Below are positions 34,438 through 45,390 of a DNA stretch of 64,000 nt, piece after piece. Made by a program: the position numbers and the translations under genes. Position 1 is the stretch's first letter; every line of letters begins with the position of its first letter. This stretch comes from Microstegium vimineum. Its lineage: Eukaryota; Streptophyta; Magnoliopsida; Poales; Poaceae. The stretch lies in contig CM039134.1 of NCBI GenBank assembly GCA_022036555.1, positions 14,260,818-14,324,817 on the forward strand. Reading direction: 5' to 3'. The notes below the pieces were generated by a model. That model was not told where the DNA came from. It did not search any database and saw only the letters and a program-made list of their open reading frames with translations.

Positions 34438-34439
34438 AG
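34438..34439 (+). other. Possible leader splice acceptor
   Basis: GTCTCTCTCTCCAG|GCATC lies 32 bases after the hAT right end. A donor such as GGAAAAG|GTTAGG at 32197-32198 lies before the hAT. If both were used, the transposon would be removed from the XYL1 leader as an intron. This is speculation from sequence signals only. Confidence 0.25.
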
Positions 34440-34550
34440 GCATCTCGTCCTCACTGGCTTGCCTTTCATAGTTCACAGTTCCCTCTGCAGGGCAGTGGCC
34501 ATAGAGTTAGTAGCTGTACAAACTTACGAAGGGGAGATCGTGAGGGAGGG

Positions 34551-34565
34551 ATGAAAAAGCAGTGA
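34551..34565 (+). other. Four-codon upstream open reading frame
   Basis: ATGAAAAAGCAGTGA lies 31 bases before the XYL1 start codon. If the transcript covers it, it could modestly reduce translation. A role is unproven. Confidence 0.4.
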
Positions 34566-34596
34566 GGAGAAAAAAAAAACAACGGAGCACAACGAA

Positions 34597-37500
34597 ATGC
34601 TGTCATTTTCTCGCTCGGCCATCCTCTTCTACCTACTGTGGCGCCTTCTATTTCTCATCTTGGCAAGTAGCAATGGCGTGGTCGCCACAGCAAAGCCGAA
34701 GGTTGGGGGCGGGTACAAGCTGGTGTCCCTTGTTCAGCTGCCCAACGGGGGAGGCCTTGTGGGCTACCTCCAGGTGAAGCAGCGCACCTCCACTTACGGT
34801 CCTGACATCCCTCGCCTCAGGCTCTTTGTTAAGTAAGAACTTCGCTTCTCTTCTCCTCGCCAAGCAACAAATTTTTAGAGTTCCGTCGCCTACCCACAAT
34901 TCAGTAGCTCTTGTTCTTGTTTTTTTTTTATTTTTTTGCCCGCAGTAGTACTTTCGAGGAGAATGTTGGTTGCTGTAATAATCATTTGCTTAAATTCTTC
35001 AAGACAAATCAATTTAGATTTACGGCTAGCAGAGCAAAATGAATTATCCAGAGCATTTCAAGATTGGATTGTAATTAATAGTGTTCCATTCTTCCCCTGA
35101 GGTCATGTTTTAATGGTTGACAATGAGTTCATCGATACGGTCCCAAGTATGACCATGAGGACGATATTTTACTGCTTTTACAGTGAATGGTCACCCGCAT
35201 AGACTCCAAACTACGATTTTCTCAAGTATTCTAAGACTTCCAATCATGTAGAGTAGTATGCCTGAACTTTGCGATGGCTTAAAAAAATACCTGGGGTCAT
35301 CTTCTAATGGTGAAATGCTATGCAGGCACGAGACGAGGGACAGGGTGCGCGTGCAGATCACCGATGCAGATAAGCAGAGGTGGGAGGTCCCCTACAACCT
35401 GCTGCCAAGGGAGCCAGCCCCACCCGTGACCGGCGGCAAGGTCGTCACGGGCGGCCCCTTCACAGGCGCCGAGTACCCCGGCGAGGAGCTGGTGCTCACC
35501 TATGGCCGCGACCCGTTCTGGTTCGCTGTGCACCGCCGGTCCACCGGGCAGCCGCTGTTCAACACCAGCGCCGGCGCGCTCGTGTTCAAGGACCAGTACC
35601 TGGAGGTGTCCACGGCGCTGCCCAAGGACGCCGCCCTGTACGGGCTCGGCGAGAACACGCAGCCGGGAGGCATCCGGCTGCGGCCCAACGACCCCTACAC
35701 CATCTACACCACGGACATCTCCGCCATCAACCTCAACACCGACCTCTACGGCTCGCACCCGGTGTACATGGACCTCCGGAACCTGGGTGGCCGCGGCGTC
35801 GCGCACGCCGTGCTGCTGCTCAACAGCAATGGCATGGACGTGTTCTACAGGGGGACGTCGCTCACCTACAAGGTCATCGGAGGTCTTCTCGACTTCTACT
35901 TCTTCTCGGGGCCGACGCCGTTGGCCATCGTCGATCAGTACACGTCGATGATCGGCCGTCCCGCGCCCATGCCCTACTGGGCATTTGGTAAGGACTGCCT
36001 TTTTCAGAGTCTCTTTATTTCATTTTTTTTTGTGTTGTCCTTTACTCATTATCAGAGTTGAATGATACATCATTTGTTTAAGATATGGATTGCTAAATTC
36101 CTGATTGGCACAATCATTTGGTTAAGCATTTAAGCTATGCCAGCTTACTGCCAGATTGAGATTTGCTGATAACATATCTGATGCCATGGGTGGATACTTA
36201 ATTGTTACCTGATTAGTTTGATCCATTCGGTCATATTTTTATCAGATGCAATGGCTAGCTAACTTTCAGGTTTACTAATGAGATGTAGCCTTCTCTGACT
36301 CCATGGAGGCTCTGTAGATCTTTGGGGATAGATACGGCAATTTTTTTTGCTATATATCAGGTGTCACTACTCACTACTCACTAGACAGTGACAAACATGG
36401 CGGTACTATTATAATCGCATCATGTGAACTCTTTGCTCAAGTCATGTAGAGTCTCTCTGTTATGAAGCAGAATACTCCCATGTCATGGACATCATGGCAT
36501 AATCCAGTACACTACCTGTCAGTTTTCCAGTATTGCAAATTTCCCCTTAAAACACTTCTGCTAACCATGCAAATTAGACAAGTGCGACTGATTTGTTCTG
36601 TGCAAAATAAATGCTAAGGATATGCATGCACCGTGCAGACTGCTAGCAGATGGAACAGCTTGTTCTGAAGAAGTTCAGAAACCTGAAAAACGCTATGCAT
36701 CAAATTTTTCCGTACAGCATGTTCAGTGCTGTTGCTTTTTCTGATTATTTTCTTTCAGTACATGAAACTACATCAAATGCGCAATTATTTTTCCCTGAAT
36801 ATCAGTCTACAAATTATGAATTGTTTTTTTACAAACATGTATTGCTTCCAGAGTGACTAATGCATTGGGTGAAGCATTGTCACCCTGGCACACACACACA
36901 CACACACTGATTTAATTTTGGGGGAGACAGTGATGAGCCTACAATGTGTCTTATTCCCCATTAGATTAGTATTCCACTGATGTGTGAAGTTCCTTCCATC
37001 AGAAAAAAAAAAAGCAGTTTGCTTGGTCTTCCTGCTAAATTAAATACTGAAACTTTTGTTCACTAGTGTTTGAAGCCTTGTTCATCATGGTAATAACAAA
37101 ATCTGGCATCATGGTATGCCTTGCTGGAAGCCTGGTAACTGGAATTTACTTGTATTATCATTCTTCATGAAATTGCAAATTGATGTCTGTATCAACCATC
37201 AAACATATAACTTCCCAAATGCAGCTTCCCTTTACAAGATAGTGTCAGTTAGTTTCACCCGCTACTGAGGCCATGTGACCTACTCGTATTCTATAAGGGT
37301 AAGGCCTTCCATGTGCTCTGTACTGATCTTGTCCAGTTCATGGACCACCCAGAAATTTGATGATCAGAACCCTGAGAAATAACTCACACTGCAATTAATT
37401 TTGACTACACAAATGCGCATATTGAATTTGTAGCCTTACATGTTGACCAGTTACCATTTACTTGCTTTTGTCAGTACAATAGCGTTGAAGTGTGAAAGTG

Positions 37501-39601
37501 AATGTGATTCGCGGATGCAATTCATGAGCAATTTTGCTGTTCTCATTCCAATTTTAGACAATGCACGGTTTCCATTTCCTGTATGAAAAAGCATATGTTT
37601 GCTTTCTCATGAGACTGAAACTTACTGCCTGAATACTACTATGCATAAATTCTTGTACCCTGAAATTCTTCAACTCTCTGAATACTCCATGTGCTTGTGT
37701 TTCAGGGTTCCACCAATGTAGGTGGGGGTACAAAAACCTTTCAGTGGTAGAGGGCGTCGTGGAGGGTTATCGGAATGCCCAGATACCTCTGGACGTGATC
37801 TGGAACGATGATGACCACATGGATGCCGCCAAGGACTTCACACTTGACCCGGTGAACTACCCACGCCCCAAACTGCTGGCATTCCTTGACAAGATCCATG
37901 CGCAAGGGATGAAGTACATTGTCCTCATCGACCCTGGCATTGCTGTGAACAACTCCTATGGCGTTTACCAGCGTGGCATGGAGCGTGACATCTTCATCAA
38001 ACTGGATGGGGAGCCATACCTCGCCCAGGTGTGGCCTGGCCCTGTCTACTTCCCAGACTTCCTCAACCCGAACGGTGCGCTATGGTGGATCGATGAGGTG
38101 CGGAGGTTTCATGATTTGGTACCAGTGGATGGGCTCTGGATCGACATGAACGAGGCCTCCAACTTCTGCACGGGCAAGTGCACGATCCCAAAGACGCATC
38201 TGTGCCCTATTCCTGACTCCAAAACACCATGGGTCTGCTGTTTGGATTGCAAGAACCTTACAAACACGAGATGGGACGAGCCGCCATACAAGATCAATGC
38301 CTCTGGACAGACTGCCCGTCTCGGCTTCAACACCATCGCAACCAGTGCTACACACTACAATGGCATCCTGGAGTACAATGCACACAGTCTGTATGGCTTC
38401 TCGCAGGCCATTGCCACGCACAAGGCGCTGCAAGGGCTGCAGGGGAAGAGGCCGTTCATTCTAACCCGCTCCACGTTCGTCGGGTCGGGTGCGTACGCAG
38501 CGCACTGGACCGGCGACAACAAGGGCACTTGGGAAAATCTCCGTTACTCCATCTCGACGATGCTCAACTTCGGCATCTTCGGCATGCCGATGGTTGGCTC
38601 CGACATCTGTGGCTTCTACCCGTCGCCGACTGAGGAGCTCTGCAACAGGTGGATTGAGCTCGGGGCCTTCTACCCGTTCTCCAGGGACCATGCCAACTTC
38701 GCGTCACCGAGGCAGGAGCTGTACGTGTGGGAGTCCGTGGCGAAGTCGGCGAGGAACGCGCTCGGCATGCGGTACAAGCTGCTCCCCTACCTGTACACGC
38801 TCAGCTACGAGGCGCACCTGACCGGGGCCCCCGTGGCGCGGCCGGTGTTCTTCTCCTTCCCCGACTTCACGCCGTGCTACGAGCTGAGCACGCAGTTCCT
38901 GCTGGGCGCCAGCGTCATGGTGTCCCCGGTCCTCGAGCAGGGCGCCACCTCGGTGAGAGCCATGTTCCCGCCGGGCACCTGGTACAACCTGTTCGACATG
39001 AGGAAGGTGGTGGTGTCCAAGGGCGGGGCGCCAGTGAAGCTGGACGCGCCGCTGAACGAGATCAACGCGCACGTGTACCAGAACAACGATCCTCCCGATG
39101 CAGCGCGGCGGGTTCGTGTCCAAGGACGCCCGGGCGACGCCGTTCACGCTCGTGGTCGCGTTCCCGTTCGGGGCGACGCAGGCGGACGCGGAGGGCGCGG
39201 TGTACGTGGACGACGACGAGCGACCGGAGATGGTGCTCGCGGAAGGGCAGGCGACGTACGCGCGGTTCCACGCCAGCGTGCGCGGCAAGGCCGTGACGGT
39301 GCGGTCGGAGGTGCTGATGGGAAGCTACAGCCTGCACAAGGGCCTGGTCATCGAGAAGCTGTCGGTGTTGGGTCTGGAGGGTACCGGCGGCAAGGACCTC
39401 GTCATCCAGGTGGACGGCACGGACGACGCCACCGCCGTCGCGACGTCGAGCCCTTACTTCGCGGCAGGTGGAAAGGCGAAGCTGCATGGGGAAGAAGGCG
39501 TCGAGGATAGCAAGAGCGGCGTCATGGTGGAGGTCGGCGGGCTGGCATTGCCGCTGGGGAAGAGCTTCACCATGACCTGGAACATGCAGATCGAAGCATA
39601 G
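34597..39601 (+). CDS. XYL1: GH31 alpha-xylosidase/alpha-glucosidase, frameshifted near the C-terminus
   Basis: Exons: 34597-34832, 35326-35987 and 37706-39601, with GT-AG introns of 493 and 1718 bases (AA|GTAAG...TGCAG|GC; TTTG|GTAAG...TTTCAG|GG). The protein starts with a signal peptide (hydrophobic 9-24, cleavage likely near 30-32), so it enters the secretory pathway. The GH31 catalytic nucleophile is Asp 446 in WIDMNEASNF and the acid/base is Asp 570 in HWTGDNKG. Segments such as PWVCCLDCKNLTNTRW, GSDICGFYP and YPFSRDHANF match plant XYL1-type enzymes, which trim xylose from xyloglucan oligosaccharides in the cell wall. Alpha-glucosidase activity is the alternative within the family. One extra base in 39082-39087 (GAACAACG) shifts the frame after about residue 759. 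The family-like C-terminal domain continues in another frame from 39098 to the stop at 39601. As read, translation goes on about 140 unrelated residues to 39510. A family-length protein would be about 930 residues. The cause is a real mutation or an assembly error. Confidence 0.9.
36889..36907. repeat. CA microsatellite in XYL1 intron 2
   Basis: CACACACACACACACACAC, nine and a half dinucleotide units. No regulatory role is implied. Confidence 0.85.
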
Positions 39602-39804
39602 GTCAAGTGATACCGTGCTTCGATCTCCATGGATTTGCTTGAGCCGTGTTCCGTTTCTGATTTACTAGATGGTAGAACCTGCGATGCTGATGTTCATTCA
39701 GAATCCAGATTCCGAAAAATCTGTCATCTGGGAGTGCTCTGTGCAAGGAACAGAGTGCAGAGTGACAGAATCTCTGATTATCTTCCTCATTTAAGCATTG
39801 CTGC

Positions 39805-39810
39805 AATAAA
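39805..39810 (+). terminator. Polyadenylation signal of XYL1
   Basis: GCTGCAATAAAAGATTG contains AATAAA about 205 bases after the coding end at 39601, a normal 3' UTR length for a plant gene. The cleavage site is expected some 15-30 bases further on. Confidence 0.6.
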
Positions 39811-39829
39811 AGATTGAATCTTTAACGTT

Positions 39830-42800
39830 TCATTAATAAGACGGAACAATCTCGACCTGGAGTGATCGTTGTCGCGAGAGATGTTTTGACATTAAGTTTA
39901 GCTTATCACGTTGTCGTTCCTCGAGTATGTTCATTCTGCAATTTCTTTCTTTTCAGTTTTTCCCCTATAAAAAAAAAAGGTAAGGAGGAGATGTCTCTGG
40001 TTTAATGGATCACTGGATCTTCCTTCTCTTTTTTTGATTTGGTGAGAGAGTTCTGATAGAGTTTTAAAGGTTTTCTTTGAAATTACAGTTTAAATGGTTC
40101 ATGTCAATCCAGGGGCCCATGCCAAACGCAGGCCCATTAATGAATACAATGGGCCGTGGATCTAGCAGGCGGTGTGTATGCGCAGTTACAGCCCAAACAT
40201 AAAACGCCCTATTCACGAAGGCTGATGCGTTGCTCTCGTTGCTGCTTGCCTGCACATGCAAGAAATCGCAATTTGCATTTACCGATTTCTCTGTGCATAT
40301 ACTCAGGGGGCCAGCGGGATACGAGTGCAGGCATCGCAATGTCGAAACAGAGTACTGTATGTGCGAATAATGTACCGCTAGTGCCATTGCTTGGTTCATT
40401 CAGTCGTTCACGCACGATACTTGCGAGCGGTGCCTGGATTCAACTTTGCCGTGGACATGTCGCATAACACACCGGTAAGGTGGCCGATTTTTTTTTTTTT
40501 TAAAAAAATGTACACCACACTCCGACGAGTGCGCACGTGACAGTTGTGTTCGATTCCTTGAAGAAATGGGAATCCCGTTTGCTCAAAAAGTCACGCAAGA
40601 GCGGCTGCAGGCGCACGAGAAAATCGAGAATCGCGTCAGCCCCGACTGCAAGTTTTGTTTTGATACGGTAAAAAGATAGCGAAGGCTCAACGACAAGTAG
40701 AGGATGCTGGATGCGTCCTCCTCGTGCCGTGTGGCTAAACTGCAGTCTGCAGAAGCCTGGATGCAAAAGCAACTGCTCCATCTCTTCGCCGCACCGTTGT
40801 GCTGCTGATGCTGCGGCCAGGCCCCGAAAACGACGTGGCGCTAGGCGCCGAACGATAATCCAGACATCCGTCACGTCACGTCGCGCTCAGTCTCGCGGCG
40901 CTGCGTCGCCAAGCCGAACCGAGCCGGCGCCGCGGGCACGGCACCCGACGGCAGGTAGTAGGCGGGTCAGTCAGAAAAGAATCGTCGAGCGCCACGCGAC
41001 GGCGCACCGCACCTTTTCGTGGCGCTCGAGGCGCCGACTCCTCCCACGAGGCGCACGGCCGGGTAAAAATTCCGACGCAGCACGGACGGCCTTGGCCACT
41101 TCATGGCGCGCCTCGGGGTTCGGGTCCACTTCAGCCGTGCTGTCTTGAGCGCTTTGGATGCCGAAAGAATCACGGAGGCCGTCTGGCCGGAGAAACGCGA
41201 TGCGAACTCACTGACACGCAGAAGACGCAGACGCGCACCCACTCGAGCGTGCACCCTCTCTGCGGCGCAGCGCGCAGCGCAGAACCGGCGGGAAGGGCGC
41301 CGAAAAGCCATCATCTCGCGCAGAATCCGTGCAGGGCGAAACGCCTTTGGCAGTACAGTTGTTTTAAAAAGGGTCACGTCGGGTGGGCTCCCGTCTCCGA
41401 GACGACGAGGCGCGTCGTGGGGCCTACAGTAGGTCTGTCTGACATCTCCCGTCAGATCCGTCCGTCCGCAAAAGCGTGACAAGAAAGGAGGCGCCGTACG
41501 TACTACCGCAATGAAGATCGAGCTGTGGCAGTGAGAGGCAGAGGCAGCGCATGCACACCACGTCGCAGGCCTGCCTCCCCTGCTTCCCGCGTGCCGCACC
41601 TGACCTGACCACCCAGCACTCCGAGATCGGGATCCGAGGCCCGGTTGTACAGTACCTGTCGGCGACGACCCATCAACGGCGCTTGCTTCAAAAGCGGTGC
41701 AGCCGCCTGCGGGAACCGATCTTTACAGCCTGGGGTTGCATTGGCGTGGCGTGGCCGTACAGTACAGTACTTGTTTATTTGTCGCCACTGGACGCGTCCC
41801 AGTTCAGTAGTTTCATCGTTTTTTACCGCGGGGACAACGGCTAGTAAAAATAAAGATGCACGACTACAAGTAGCAATCCCTCGTCAATCCAATCCGAGAA
41901 GAAGAAAAAAAAAGACTGGACGGTGGACGTACTACTACTACTAGGTGCCTGCATTTCTCTTGTTTCCGACGCGACGCTGATGCAGCCATGAAGATGATCC
42001 GTCTTTTCGATCCTGGCAGGGGCGGCTCATGCATGTGGTCCAAGCGGTCGGCCGGCCTGTCCGTCCGTCCGTGCAATCAGAGAGCCCGAACCAATCTCGA
42101 CCATCGTGGCGTTCTATACTGTACCCTTGCTGGCGCAGTGGCACGTACTGCAGCCGCGGTGATCGTCTCGTCGCCATCTGAAATCTCAGAATCCGGCTCT
42201 GCCGACTGCCTCTTGCACGCTGCTGGCTTCTCCTTCTCGTCGTACCACGACCCACCCAAATCCAATCGCCGCGCACCCGTCACGTGACCGCGACCCGTGG
42301 CCCACCCCGCGCCAGCCGAGAAAACTTTTGGCGCGCACGCCCGACCGCGCCAACCTGCCGCCGCGCTGGACCGCCCGTGGGCTGCCCCTGCCTGCAACAG
42401 TCGACAGCCCCCACCACCACGGCGGCAGTCGCGGATCGATCGCATGGATGGACCGCGCGCTCGTACTCACTAGTGGTGTGGTACCATGACAGTGTGTGCC
42501 GGGGATTTCCTTTTCGATGCCGGACGGCCGTAGTAGTGGCAGCGAGCTGGACTTGGACAGCGCTGTTTATGGTTGCTTGCGGTGGCACGGCGCGCCGAAC
42601 GGGCGGCCGTACCGTACGCGACGGGGGCACGCACGCGGTATGATTTGATCCGGGGTGGGGGGCGGCGTCGTACTCGTACCAGCCTGCCGACACTGCGGAT
42701 TCGTCGTCGTGCGGCAGACGATCTTTGGGTACAAGTAGAACGATGGATGGATGCGGACCGTCTCATGGGTACTGTACTGCTTTGACAGATGAGTTTCCGG

Positions 42801-44351
42801 GGCCTTTGCTGATTTTTTTTCTTCTTATTATCCGAAGGAAAGGAAGCCGTAGATAGGATACCAAGGGAAATCGACATGCTGGTTTGTTTCCGAGCATGAT
42901 TTCTGGCAGTCCCCGGCGTGCACTAGATAGGATACGGGCCCTATATTTCGACGCTACCGCTATGAGGCTATGACTAATGAAAGCATGGAAATTTAGCTGG
43001 CGGAAAAGGCTGCGCAATCTCCGCCCGGAACACTCCAATTCGGCTGCTAATGATTGGCAACAGCTCAGACAAGAACCGAACAAACGACCGAATCAGTGAC
43101 CCTTCCATCTGTCTCTCACCCCACCGGGCCACCGAATATAGCTCCAGCTGCCTGCTGTCTGGTAGAGTAGGAGTACGTAATGCAAGTCAAAGGATCACGA
43201 GGCAGCCTCCAGCTGGTCTGGTCCGTAAAAGCGAAAGCCCCGGACACGAACACGAGGTGACCAGGCCTCATGCATTGCGCATGCTAGTGCGGCCTGCCCA
43301 CACACAAGTGGAGCCACCGACCGGCAGCAGCAGCAAGATGCGACTGAGAGCGGAGCGAGCTAGCAACCGAGACATCCATAGTGCAGTGCGGCGTGCGTGA
43401 CCGGTGACCACGGGCAGATCAACTAGCGGAGGCACTTGCAAGGCACACATTATCGTTTGCCTGCGCCGCTCGCCGCACCCTGTTCTCCCGCGGCCCGGTG
43501 TGGCAGCCGCCAGCCAGAAGCCAGAATGAGCAGCAGACTCGTCGGAGTCTCTCGCGTCTCGCACTCTGGCCTTCCGGAGTAGTGGTGCAACGTCTTGTGT
43601 TGTTGCGATACAAATACTACTGTACAGTACCTGCTTGTTTGCAACCACCCACACCACTCACGGCAGTGGCTTTACCGTGGAGCCTGGGATCACGAGTCTG
43701 CAGTAGGCACACAGCGGAACGCGACATGGGTGCGTGCGTAGTACGTACAGCTACAGTACCGCACTACCGTGGCTGTAGTACGAGCTGGAGTCACGTCACG
43801 GCTGCAGCAGAGCGACGTGCCACGAACGCTACAGCAGCCGACCGTGATTGATCCGGCGTCCGGGCGCGTCGGCACAGGCAGCAGCTACTACTACTAGTGG
43901 TAGTGGTAGCCCTAGGAGTACTCCTCGGCACGTCACTCCAGTGGAGAATCCGAGGGAATCCGCCTCGTACTACCAGTCGGCTTCAGCGTTCGTACGTGCT
44001 GCAACAGCGTTTGCGCCACGGCTACGTGCCGCCTCTCGCTCCGACCATGCTCCGGATTTTCTGGCATGCCACCAGGGAACGTACCGGAGTGAGGGCACTG
44101 CTGCACGACGCGAGCACAGCACCTCCTTCGGCCCATACCACAAGCCAAAGTGCGTGCTCAAGCTTGCCCAGTTTTTTTGTCCCTTCATTGCCACTACACT
44201 GTCTACACATCTACTCCCCCTCGTTGCAGCTATCCGGCCAATTACCATTGCCATTGCATATAGAACGGAGCTTCAAGTACCAAATTTATCCCTGTACATT
44301 GACGGAGCAACAACCACTGGCCGGTTCTCGTGCAGGTAGAGGCTAGAGCTG
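39830..44351. other. GC-rich intergenic DNA, no gene recognised
   Basis: From about 40.7 to 44.3 kb the DNA is GC- and CpG-rich and full of overlapping open frames of 60-210 codons on both strands. None carries a domain I recognise, and the frames shadow each other as expected in GC-rich DNA. Words such as GTACAGTAC and TACTACTA are frequent. It could be promoter-type DNA or decayed gene fragments. Nothing specific can be supported. Confidence 0.45.
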
Positions 44352-44619
44352 TACTCCCTCCGTACTACAAAAAAAAAACTTATCATTTGAAAAAACAACA
44401 CGGTCTATAAAAGATAACTTTGACCACTTATTTTTTAAAAAATATTTGTTAAAATATAATATATGTATACTTTTATGAAAGTATTATTCAAGACAAATCT
44501 ATTAATATGATTTTTACATTTTTAAACTCAACAACTTAAAAGTTATTCATTGATTTATATTCTCAATGTTTAATTAAAATCTTGTCGTAATCAACAATTT
44601 TTTTAGTATGGAGAGAGTA
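44352..44619. mobile_element. Stowaway-like MITE (268 bp)
   Basis: The left end TACTCCCTCCGTACTACAAA and the right end, read as TACTCTCTCCATACTAAAAA on the other strand, are inverted repeats with TA flanks. The interior is AT-rich and non-coding. Confidence 0.78.
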
Positions 44620-44705
44620 TACACCAAGCCAACTACAGTTTTTTCGAGGTATTTTATAAATTGGAATGATCTTATTTATTTATCATAATCTTCTAAATTG
44701 TTTAA

Positions 44706-44960
44706 TATTGTCTCCGAAAGAATCAATTTCTAGAATCCATGTCAGTCAAACTTTTTTAACTTTGACTAACTATATAGAGAAATGTAACAACATCTATGAC
44801 TTAAAATAAGTATCATGTAAAAATATGTTTTTAAATAAATCTAATGATACTAGTTTGATATCATAACTTTTAATATTTTATTTTAAAAATTTGGTCAAAG
44901 TTTAAAATTTTTGATTTAGAACAAACCCAGAAATCTATTATTTCAGGGACGGAGGGAGTA
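44706..44960 (-). mobile_element. Stowaway-like MITE, left end truncated (255 bp)
   Basis: The right end, on the other strand, reads TACTCCCTCCGTCCCTGAAA. The left end has shrunk to TATTGTCTCCGAAAGAATCA. It is clearly the same family as the element at 63591-63852 in the opposite orientation, sharing AATCAATTTCTAGAAT and ATCATGTAAAAATAT-type blocks along the full length. Confidence 0.78.
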
Positions 44961-45390
44961 CCACGAGCTAATGGAAAGTCAATCCACATCAAGTTTTTTT
45001 TATTTAATTAAAAAGAAAAACGAGTCGAGCAGTTTTGTACTCGCGCGCACGAGCCCATGCATGCATGTGCCACCACCGCATCAGCATCACCACACTACTC
45101 CAACTCACTCCATGAGAACAAGTCCACCCAATTGACAGCCCCGCCCCACCCTGATGACTGCGCTAGCACTAGTAATACTCTAAGAGAAATGCTAAACAAC
45201 ACGCGTGTGTTTTAACCCATGTGAACACATGATTTTTTATATGTCTGACGTGTGGGATCGACTGTGATTAAAACGCTCAGCCAAACTCCTCCTCTCGGCT
45301 CAGCCCCTTCCTTTTCTTTGCGATTCCTCTCGGCCCCTTCCCGTGCTCTCTTCTTACCGGCGATAGTGACATACCCACGCGCCTCCCTTG

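Noticed and set aside
35318..35806. Open frames antisense or out of frame to XYL1 exon 2 (also within exon 3)
   Set aside because: They are shadows of the GC-rich coding exons; the GH31 reading frame is clearly the real one.
36650..36856. Open frame of 68 codons inside XYL1 intron 2
   Set aside because: It is AT-rich, has no domain, and is bounded by good GT-AG intron signals.
40967..41599. Open frame of ~210 codons on the minus strand
   Set aside because: It lies in GC-rich DNA where all frames are open. Composition is Arg/Ala-rich without any domain, and overlapping frames on the other strand are equally long.
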